Source: an uncultured Planctomycetaceae bacterium (lineage in GTDB: Bacteria > Planctomycetota > Planctomycetia > Planctomycetales > Planctomycetaceae). From it: a DNA stretch of 6,072 nucleotides. The stretch lies in the NCBI GenBank assembly GCA_903898975.1, contig CAIUHT010000497.1, positions 1-6,072 on the forward strand, given 5' to 3'. The position numbers were made by a program, and so were the translations under genes. Each line of letters begins with the position of its first letter. Position 1 is the stretch's first letter. The notes under the pieces were generated by a model. It worked only from the letters and a program-made list of their open reading frames with translations, was not told where the DNA came from and searched no databases. This document shows, in pieces, positions 5,839 through 6,072 of the stretch.

Positions 5839-6072
5839 ATGCGGCGAAGGTTGGCTGCGTTTGGTCAGGACCATGTCCTCCGGGACGCCGAAGAGCTTTC
5901 CCCGGTGGATTTACGTCGGCTGCTGCGAGACCTGCTGGCGATTGACCTGGAACGGGTGCAGCGATTGTGGCAGACCTCCGCCGCCCGCTTGCGGGCCATT
6001 GGCCCCGGTGTCGCGCCACTGCGGAACCTGGTGGCCCGGCCGCACACCCCAGCCGATTTTCAGCGGTTCGAC
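5839..6072 (+). CDS. Putative UDP-sugar pyrophosphorylase (UDPGP family), N-terminal fragment, cut by the right window edge
   Basis: An open frame runs from the stop of the DUF5658 gene (same phase) to the window end; from the ATG at 5839 it gives 78 codons. The visible text, RRLAAFGQDHVLRDAEELS then LRRLLRDLLAIDLERVQRLW, matches the usual N-terminal helical pattern of UDP-N-acetylhexosamine or UDP-glucose pyrophosphorylases: L-x-x-x-GQ-x-H-x-L, an acidic EL pair, then a leucine-rich helix ending in AID. These cytoplasmic enzymes make UDP-sugars from UTP and a sugar 1-phosphate. The nucleotide-binding motif that would prove it lies beyond the edge. The start is uncertain: neither the ATG at 5839 nor the in-frame GTG at 5785 has a good Shine-Dalgarno, and I prefer the ATG because family members begin shortly before the GQ-x-H motif. 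The position corresponding to FWDEL in many relatives reads RDAEEL, a modest divergence. Confidence 0.6.
   Translation, partial: MRRRLAAFGQDHVLRDAEELSPVDLRRLLRDLLAIDLERVQRLWQTSAARLRAIGPGVAPLRNLVARPHTPADFQRFD

Overview
The window looks like chromosomal DNA from a GC-rich planctomycete (Pirellula/Rhodopirellula-like, or a close PVC relative). The main reason is gene content. It carries a giant secreted protein with a PVC-type dehydrogenase propeller, HEAT-like repeats, a planctomycete-type cytochrome c domain and a DUF1080 domain. Next to it is a DUF1549-type (planctomycete cytochrome-associated) protein. Both families are typical of Planctomycetes and Verrucomicrobia. No database search was run, so all family names come from recognising motifs.

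Layout. The left two thirds are read on the minus strand. A 1362-residue multidomain protein (4714 down to 626) is followed after 164 nt by the 5' end of a DUF1549 protein (461 down to the left edge, where it is cut). The two probably form a transcription unit. A 635-nt non-coding interval (4715-5349) separates this unit from a divergent plus-strand pair: a small three-helix membrane protein of the DUF5658 type (5350-5742) and, after 96 nt, the 5' end of a gene whose N-terminus resembles UDP-sugar pyrophosphorylases (5839 to the right edge, where it is cut). The non-coding interval holds a candidate promoter for the large gene, a short perfect inverted repeat, and a markedly AT-rich stretch just before the DUF5658 gene.

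How the genes may work together. The large protein joins a putative sugar or alcohol dehydrogenase, a heme domain that can take electrons, and a domain of the family now linked to 3-keto-disaccharide hydrolysis. One plausible reading is a periplasmic oxidise-then-cleave system for glycosides, with the neighbouring DUF1549 protein as a partner. This is inference. The plus-strand pair has no evident link to it; the pyrophosphorylase-like gene points to nucleotide-sugar metabolism.

Most other long open frames, including two of 575 and 485 codons antisense to the large gene, are GC-driven shadows. I see no RNA gene, CRISPR array, insertion sequence or defence system here.
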